A stretch of DNA of 64,000 bases from assembly GCA_907163375.1 (NCBI GenBank), contig CAJQUW010007748.1:1-64000 (forward strand). Reading direction: 5' to 3'. Below the pieces are notes generated by a model. The model worked only from the letters and a program-made list of their open reading frames with translations. It was not told where the DNA came from and searched no databases. Positions within the stretch are counted from its first letter, which is position 1; each line of letters begins with the position of its first letter. This DNA comes from Prostheceraeus crozeri (lineage: Eukaryota > Platyhelminthes > Polycladida > Euryleptidae). The position numbers and the translations under genes are program-made. Below, piece by piece: positions 56,918 to 64,000 of this stretch.

Positions 56918-58381
56918 ATGAAAATAGCCTGGAAAGATGTGATAGAGGCTCTTGCAGGAAACCGAGCGCCACCCAAACTTTGTAGTGCTGAGATAATTCA
57001 TGCTGAAATAATGAATTTTCTGAAAACCGTGAACATCTCAGCCAAAAACGTACTTGCCATCAACCGCGACGGGCCGCATGTTATGACAGCCTTCATAAAA
57101 CTGTTCACATCTTATAATCCGGATGTTATAGACTTTGGTTCTTGCAAGCTACATTTGCACAACTGCGTGGAAAAAGCTATGGGCAAACTGAAATTCAATG
57201 TGCTTCAATTTGCACTCGACATGAAGTATTTCTTCAAAGGGCAAGCTCTCAGATCTGAAGAATTCGCTGCTCTCCGAGACGAGCTGGATTTACCGAACTT
57301 GAAACTAATTGATCATAGTGGGACGAGGTTTTTGACCTTACTTCATTTTGTGAATCGAGTTCTCACGCTCCTTGATGCGCTTCGAACCTATTTCGTCCAC
57401 TATTTGCCCAAAAAAGGATTGGCAGATTTGGCAAAGAAAGATCGGTATGAGCGACTTCGCAGCGCATTTGCATCAAAGAAGACAGACATCTGCCTCCTTT
57501 TTCTATCGGAAGCACTTCCCCTATTTCAAGAAATGCAATTATTTTTACAGAGAGACGATCCCATTGGGCCGGAGTATGTGTATGGAATTTGTGGTATGAT
57601 GGCTTCTCTAGGCGGACGATTTTTGCTGCCTTCTGTATGTGAAGACATCGTCGTGTCGAAGATTTCAACATCAAGCACGGCCCCTGAAAATCACTCATCA
57701 GACGTTGACATAGGCCACCGAACCGAACGTTTATGTCTGAAAAATTTGCAGTCTGCCGAAATGACCCATTTTAAACTCGAAGCGAAGGCTTTTTATTTGG
57801 AGGCTTTCCACGCAACCATGAGCAATCTCAAACTTGATCAAAAAGAACACATGCGTTTGTGGCGAAAGTTGACATTGCTGTGTCCACAAAACCGCACGTT
57901 TCAGTCGGATAAGGACAAGACAACAAAATTGAAAAACTTGACGTTTCTTGCAGGTCTCATTCCCACAATAAAAGTTGATGACATGCAACCATTAATCGAG
58001 GAATGGAAACAGCTGGCTATCAACAATGATATTCAGCCACTCAAAGAAGAACGGCTAGATGCTTATTGGAGCAAGATATTCGAAAAGCACAAATATCCGC
58101 TGATCAAAGTTCTTGTGCAGGCATTGCTTTGTATTCAGCCACACAATGCTGCTGAGGAAAGAGGATTTAGTGTAAATGCAGCTGTAGTCACAAAGGAGAG
58201 AAATCGTCTCCAACCCGAAACTCTGAACGCTATCCGGCGAGTGCGATCTCACTTGAAAAATATCGATGGATTACAATATTTTTCAGTAACTCAGTCCCTC
58301 ATCGACTTAGCTCGAAGCTCATCCCGGCGATACTTCCAATCATATGAGCACGATAGTGCTAGTGATGATGAAGAATCATGA
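56918..58381 (+). pseudogene. hAT-D transposase, open C-terminal 487 codons, N-terminus missing
   Basis: A hAT-family transposase fragment, open for 487 codons. Visible: the second catalytic region NVLAINRDGPHVMTAFIKLF, the family CxxH in FGSCKLHLHNCVEKAMG, helical insert with GTRFLTLLHFVNRVLTLLDA, and the hATC end VLVQALLCIQPHNAAEERGF, with the conserved Glu in A-E-E-R, then ERNRLQPETLNAIRRVRSHL. A TAA lies directly ahead of the first Met. The BED finger and the first catalytic Asp segment (usually about 200 residues earlier) are not readable in 56500-56917, so the protein cannot be complete. It is distant from hAT-A and hAT-C. Confidence 0.8.
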
Positions 58382-58534
58382 ACGTAAATTTTTAGACTAT
58401 TTAAAGAATTGTTTCTGCCAAAGAAGAATTTTTTTATCGGATTGTTTTTATGGACAGATTTCAGTGAGCTAGATTGTTTATACTTGACGTGTTTTTATTG
58501 ATAGTGATCATTTGTCTATCAGTGATGTATTATT

Positions 58535-58958
58535 ATATAGACTTGTTTTCTGGTAACGCAATCACAGATGCAACGTTGCATATTTTACAGATTTGTTGAT
58601 TCATAACCCAACCATAGGCGTACTGATGTACTTTTATGAAGATTTGTTTTTTCTGGTAGCGCAATCACAGGCGCACTGATGTATTTGTATATAGATTTGT
58701 TTTTCTGGTAGCGCAATCATAGGCGCACTGATGTATTTGTATATAGATTTGTTTTTCTGGTAGCGCAATCATAGGCGCACTGATGTACTTTTATAAAGAT
58801 TTGTTTTTCTGGCAATCATAGATACACCGCTGTATTCTTTATAGATTTGTTGATTCTTAACACAATCATAGGCGCACTAATGTATATTTTTATAGATTTG
58901 TTGATTCAATCATTTCACGAAATCATAGACGCGCTGATCAATTTTTATATAGCTTTGT
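58535..58958 (+). repeat. 52-bp minisatellite inside hAT-D
   Basis: A unit of about 52 bp (agatttgtttttctggtagc, then gcaatcataggcgcactg, then atgtatttgtatat) is repeated about seven to eight times. The middle three copies are nearly identical and the outer ones are decayed. It lies 150-580 bp after the transposase stop, in the 3' non-coding part of the transposon. Confidence 0.9.
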
Positions 58959-59261
58959 ACTGCCTATATTTGTTAAAAGGATTTGTGAAATATTCTCAAG
59001 GCTTCTGAGATTTATTGATGTATTTGTTAATTGAATATATTGCGGGTTCATAAAAGCTGCGATTTTTCATTCAAAATCACCTGTCATTTATGAATGACGA
59101 GGAAAAGAGATACGCATGATATTGATGACAATCTTAAGCATAATGATTATTTTCCATTCACAGTTAAGTATAGAAGGCAATTCATGTTTATATTTACTCT
59201 GATGATATAACATTAGAGCGTCCGGATTTTTTTCTGGACGAGTTTGGCAACCCTGCCTACG

Positions 59262-60369
59262 GCACGTAGCATCAATGGCAATTGGTGTGGATTCTGTACA
59301 TTTTTGTACATGCTTTGTGAAAATCGATTCAGTAGTGCTTTTCCTGAGATGGTGGACTCCTTCTGGAAAATCTATTTCCTTTGCTCAAAGAGTCATAGAT
59401 TAAATGATAACTGATCACTGACGATTTTACTTGCTACTACAATCATTGCAACAATATGTCCCATGCCTTATTCATGGTTATATAAGTAAAAGACATGATT
59501 AAAATCTAAAGAAAATCTACCGATGATGCAATCGGAAACGAACAAAAAACAAATTGAAACGTCAAAAATTGATGATAATTTGATTGGTATAAAACTAATG
59601 AAAATGCTAAAAATTAAACAAGAATCGTTTGAATATCCATTCCTCCAGAAGATCCTATGTCAGGATTTTGGTGGAAAAGTGCAAAATCTTTCCAAGTGCG
59701 GCTCCTCGTAATGAGTGGTTACCGATGATGTCAAAATATATTTTATCTTTTATTAGACATTTCGTGATTATAGAGCATCACCTATGAGACCTTCAAATTA
59801 TAATCAAGACTCCGACGAACAAAGAAAATGTAATTATGATGTCAGTGATTTATAAAATGAATTTATTGAATAAAAAGCAAACCAAGCGGTGGTGATTGAT
59901 GACTCTCCACGATTTTAAGGTCCTGCCATATTGGGCAATGTAGGAACAGCATTGTTCAGGATTTAGGTTGATTGCGAAATCCGTATTAATTTCGTCGATG
60001 AATATGAAAACATTCGCGCATCACTGCGATAAAATAGCCATCATTTTCGCTTAATGAAAGTTGAGCAATTCAAGGTCGGAAATAAACCACACATGTTACA
60101 TCGCTTCATCGATCTTGAAACCTCGAATAAAGTCCACCAGTAGTCCAAATTATTATACAGGAGGAGGTTTAAGATAAGACAATGGAAAAATCAATGAAAA
60201 TCAATGAATACAGAAAGTCACAATTTATTTGAAATTGACTGTCGATGATATGCTTGTATGTGTACATGTACACTGCACAGATTCTTCCGACAATTTCTCT
60301 GCAAGACTGGAAAATTATTAATTAGGGGGTATTAATTAGTATGTGCAACAACCAATTCGACTGGATTCT
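59262..60369. other. Spacer right of hAT-D
   Basis: No supported feature. Frame 59523-59711 (62 codons, Lys-rich) has no recognised motif. Confidence 0.4.
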
Positions 60370-61318
60370 GATGTATTTTACAATAGTGAAGTGGATTGTT
60401 TACAACTTGTTTCATGGTTTTATCCATATACACACTACCTTCATTAATCAAGTCTAGCAAAGTCACTGGCCTCCAGTCCAGTGCATGGTATGGGAGCTGA
60501 GCGTCCCTTAGATATCTTATATCATAGATGTCCCTGATTGATGTAAGTGAAATCCGTCTATTGACATCTGATAACTTAACCTATTTATGCCCAATGTAAA
60601 ATTTGATAGAAAAACCAATCAGATATACACAATACTGGAAAAGATCATTATCAATATCAGTTCATTCTGCATCGCTCTCTGACCATTGCAAGTGGGCAAA
60701 ATTCATTTGCACTCTAATAGCGTGCTTGGGCACAAAAGGGTACATCTGCATTATACATCTTCATACAAATATATTCAAGATTTACGAATCGTTCTAAGAT
60801 GATTTCTGATAAGTGTAGGATTAACGTCTTGGTTACTGATTTGTTTTGAAGATGTTGAATGCATTACACATACATGCACATGTACATGGTTGAAGTAGGC
60901 TACACATTTCAATATATAGACCTAATTATCTGACTAAGAAACCTAATGCATTACCGCATTTATCGTCTTATTATGTTTCAAATACCTACAGATAGATTAT
61001 CCTACTGAACAAAAAAGTTTGGATAAAGGTTTTTCAAAGAGGGAACTGGCAATTGTGTTGCGCAACACATGTTTCTTTGTTATAATGTCATCTGATGACT
61101 ATATATGGGAGTGCATGAAATGGCACTTGAGACAGTCAAACTTTATTGAATGTCTTTTGAATACGTAAGGTGTGAAAAAAGTGCCGATTTTATTCGCAAT
61201 TTATTCCAGAATCAAAAATATATATTCACGTTATTAGCGTACGTGGTCGCGAATGGGTTAATTACCGGCAATAATAATCAATGCAGTTTTAGTAATATAA
61301 AATGCAAGAAGGTATATC
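60370..61318 (+). repeat. Inverted repeat family, right pair (B and A blocks)
   Basis: Block B copy at 60370-60550 and block A copy at 61266-61318, both complementary to the left pair. Blocks are 716 bp apart here but 116 bp apart on the left, so one copy has an insertion or the other a deletion. A frame through block A (61150-61389) shows NNNQCSFSNIKCKK, parallel to the PLE-D frame start. Confidence 0.65.
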
Positions 61319-62886
61319 ATATTGCATATATTGTAAGCCTGTTTTCATCAATTTTTTTCATAGAAATGTTAATCAAGAAAAAGACATAAAAGCCAAGGAG
61401 GTCTAGATATATATACAGTGTAATTTTTGATATCTGTACAATTATAGATATCTAGACCTTGTTAAAGCCCAGTAATTATACCTTGTGTTATACCATAGAT
61501 ATCGCTACAATGGTGGCCACCAATATTTAGGAGTCCATAGTTATACACGGCAAACTTCATATCACTCACAGATCTAAGTACAGTTGATATCTATATGGAC
61601 ACGTCGAAATGTTAAAAGGTACAAATTGACTAACTTGATAAAAGAGCGAAGTACAGCCTTTAAAGTAGAATTTTGAGAAAGTTGATGGACTCCTTCTTCA
61701 AATTGTTCATCTTGAAAATAAATTAATCTGCTTCGGTCTGGTGTCGACGTCCATCTAGAATTTGTACATTAGAAGATAAACATGATGCATCATGTTTTAT
61801 TTGTTTGCTTATTTTGTTCGAAGTTGCTCTTTTTACGCACCATTGGATCGATTATTGATGTTATACATCGATGTCCTTTCACAGTTTGCATTTCAGGTAA
61901 TGAATGTTCCTCAGATATGAGTTCGGACATCAATGCGGTTCGAATACTGCGATTATAAGTTTTGCTCAAGTCGTCTCGTGCCAGCATTCGTTTCATGTAC
62001 TCATTCAAAACATTCTTACTTACATTCATCTGTGACGAATGAGCTTCAAATTTTACAGATTGATTGTGAGGTTTAAGAATTCGCATGCCTTCAGAGTCAA
62101 TGGCAAAATATTGATTATCATACGTCGGTGAATTTCTGCCGTACATTTTCAGCCGCCATCTGTCAGTTTTTCATTGACACCTCCATTTATGACATCGATT
62201 ACTAATTTCCATAAACACTGTGGGACATCAGTCCAGCAATCTATCAATGCGATGATATCAAGTCAGTGAGAGGTTATCATATTGTCGCAAGCTGGTCGTT
62301 GCTGTATTAGGGTCTAATTGCATTGGTAGTGATTTAATTTCACGAAGATTAAAAAGTCAATTTTTCATTACGAGGAGCGATATCGTTGTCGAGGGAGCGC
62401 AGCAATCGAGAAGTTGACCAGGCACTGTAAAGTTGAGCAGGGACTGTGAAGTAATGCTTAATCGCTCTGAGGCATAGAAATTAACAATACCATAGAAAGT
62501 ACTATTATCCACTTCTATGCTCTGAGGTCTATGGTTATATCAACTTTTCAACCATGGATATCTATATAATAAGGATGGATACTATCCATGTTTGAACCAT
62601 AGTCTATGTTTGAACACATGCATAGAAATAAAAATGTTAAAACTTTACTTCCTCAAATGAGTCACAAACAGAATTCAAAATTTCTCCATTGTTGCAACAT
62701 TCATGGATGACTATGATGTGAATTCAGCTTGCCGTGATAAATACATTGTATACCATGTATATAAGACTGATATCTTTGATAATGCCCAGAAATTCATTAA
62801 CGACCCGGAAAATTCATGGCCTGGAAATGAAACCACAGAAATATTTCGCAACATGGCATACAATGATTATGACATCTACATTTTTC
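61319..62886. other. Spacer with hairpin and an unidentified frame
   Basis: A hairpin lies at 61394-61461 (ggtctagatat with its complement). The minus frame 62146-61790 (118 codons) has balanced composition (DSEGMRILKPHNQSVKFEAH) but matches nothing I recognise. Around 62405-62450 the phrase gttgaccaggcactgtaaag is followed by a near copy gttgagcagggactgtgaag. Confidence 0.4.
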
Positions 62887-63231
62887 GGGCTGTCAATGGC
62901 AAATTGTCGGGCCGCTAACGCGGCCCTCTAATTTGCCATTGACGCCCTCAAAACATAGCTGTCATCATATCATTATCATTTCTATGGAAATAATGCATTT
63001 GAGATGTATAGTCATGGATATCTAAAGTCATAGATTTCATAAAAAGTACTGGTCTTTATTCATTTCCCATACAAACCAATGGACATTTACTGGGCTTTAA
63101 TGTAAAAGATATCATTAATGCCCAGTAAATGAAACAGGTCTATAATAACAATAATAGTCATTCATGGCTTCACATCATAGCATTCTATCAAGGTTGCCGG
63201 GCATAAATCGGAAATTTCCAATTTATGCCCG
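62887..63231. repeat. Cluster of three strong palindromes
   Basis: Palindrome 1 (62887-62947) pairs gtcaatggcaaatt with aatttgccattgac around a GC-rich inner stem gggccgc/gcggccc. Palindrome 2 (63084-63131) pairs catttactgggc with gcccagtaaatg around a second short stem. Palindrome 3 (63198-63231) is 34 bp, centred on ggaaatttcc, with arms cgggcataaat. None carries a recognisable gene or an obvious target duplication. Confidence 0.8.
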
Positions 63232-63289
63232 CCAATTTCAATGTATTTTCAATTGAGCTACAATTTCCCATTTATACCCTCCGTTTTCA

Positions 63290-64000
63290 TATACCGTATC
63301 TATCTTTTATAATATGCCTGATCCATATTGCCAGAGCAACTCCAGTAGATCAAATAAGTCAATCATTGCGGATATTTGATAATGATGTGCGTAGATCTCT
63401 AGAAGAATGCACCAATTGTCATTAAGAAATGGAGGTCTTGGACTTCGATCTGTCTCTCAACATGCAGGAGCCGCCTACATCTCATCATTCTCAAGTGCTA
63501 GTTCCGAACCTTCAGGCTATGTGATGAAAGCAATTCATCATTTCAATGCTTGCGTGTTGCCGACTGAAAAAATTCAAGGTTTTGACAACATACTTGGTGT
63601 TCAAATATCACAACATCGCCTTTCAAAAATGATTGAATCAAAATCACGAAATGACCTCCTTCATGCAGCTTCACCAGCCGATAAAGCTCGACTTGAAAAT
63701 GTTGCTGCGGATCATGTCGCTGACTGGTTGCGGGTCATTCCTTCCCCTGGGTTAGGTCTAGCATTGGAGCCAAACGAAATGAGCGCAGCATTAAAATGGT
63801 GGTTAGGCTTACGCTTGGATGGCAACTCAATTAAATGCATCTACCATCCTGATGCAATTCTTGATCCACATGGACATCATGCGTAGACCTTCAAAAATGG
63901 AGGGGACATCGTCGATCGGCAAAATACCATACAAAATGTCGTGTATGAATGCTGCAGTCGATCGTTATTACGACCACAGTTAGAAAGAGGCAATGGCTTG
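63290..64000 (+). pseudogene. RLE-type LINE, C-terminal part (runs off right edge)
   Basis: A frame piece, ISQSLRIFDNDVRRSLEECT (63360-63418), leads after a frame change into 63407-63886: LSLRNGGLGLRSVSQHAGAA, ADHVADWLRVIPSPGLGLAL, MSAALKWWLGLRLDG and the zinc-knuckle step CIYHPDAILDPHGHHA. A TAG then replaces the Leu of the usual HHALTC. Reading through it gives TFKNGGDIVDRQNTIQNVVY to the window end. This is the C-terminal region of LINEs with GGLGLRS, WWLGL and DPxGHHA motifs. It is related in layout to 36452-37275 but belongs to a different lineage. The following restriction-endonuclease-like part would lie beyond 64000. Confidence 0.75.

Larger units (their letters stand above)
56343..59255 (+). 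mobile_element. hAT-like DNA transposon (hAT-D)
   Basis: Inverted ends CAGGGTTGCCATACGTCCGG and the right end TGGACGAGTTTGGCAACCCTG, flanked by cctacg on both sides (56337-56342, 59256-59261). Only six bases of target duplication match, while hAT normally makes eight. The left subterminal zone is packed with TCCGGA(T) motifs (about eight in 56354-56485) and a thrice-seen ttgacagaatctgctg-like block. The right has two TCCGGA-type motifs. Inside is a transposase frame, and the 3' region carries a minisatellite. Confidence 0.85.

Noticed and set aside
45324-64000. Helix 4-5 exons of the ZIP gene
   Set aside because: I looked for VSGYLN-, NFTHG- and HEIPHE-like codons on the plus strand and found none with splice sites.

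Overview
The window is metazoan nuclear DNA: AT-rich, with GT/AG introns and very dense in transposable elements. The only host gene I can recognise is a plus-strand zinc transporter of the SLC39A13/ZIP13 type. It is seen as four small, phase-compatible exons (about 13650-13779, 23013-23117, 34681-34781 and 42034-42201). They carry transmembrane helices 1-3 and the loop before helix 4. The metal-site helices 4 and 5 are not found, so the gene continues downstream or is broken. Element content (Penelope, hAT, piggyBac, mariner, CR1-, RTE- and RLE-type LINEs, tRNA-SINEs) fits an invertebrate. I cannot name the species. No bacterial operon, CRISPR array or rRNA is present.

Layout. 0-5 kb: two copies of a Penelope-like element (PLE-A) head to head with inverted terminal repeats, then the 3' end of a second PLE (PLE-B). 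5-13 kb: a SINE, a hAT element with perfect 8-bp target duplications (6697-9823), a hAT-type MITE and a large foldback repeat. 13.6 kb: ZIP exon A. 14-22 kb: LINE debris, including an almost intact CR1-like LINE (minus strand) inserted into an older RTE-like LINE (plus strand). 22.7-26 kb: a foldback flanked by TTAA, ZIP exon B and a degenerate mariner with clear ends. 29-34 kb: a ZMYM1-like hAT remnant, a 1.1-kb non-autonomous element and two LINE 3' fragments. 34.7 kb: ZIP exon C. 36-42 kb: an RLE-type LINE end, a truncated mariner, a second SINE, then ZIP exon D. 42.3-45.3 kb: a piggyBac element with TTAA ends starting 135 bp past exon D. 46-56 kb: PLE-C debris, hairpins, AT microsatellites, an intact mariner (52785-54522) and PLE-D. 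56-64 kb: a hAT with a minisatellite in its 3' part, an inverted pair of unidentified repeats around it, a cluster of strong palindromes, and another RLE-type LINE running off the edge.

The window is best read as one gene whose introns (about 9.2, 11.6, 7.3 and more than 21 kb) have grown by repeated insertion. The youngest events are the mariner pair: one copy has an intact 351-codon transposase and 141-bp terminal repeats differing at one base. The CR1-like LINE is also young, with reading frames broken by a single base. The points most worth checking are hammerhead-ribozyme-like cores at PLE ends and in the foldback, the unusual terminal repeats of the mariner, the coiled-coil tail on the first hAT transposase, and the palindrome cluster near 63 kb.
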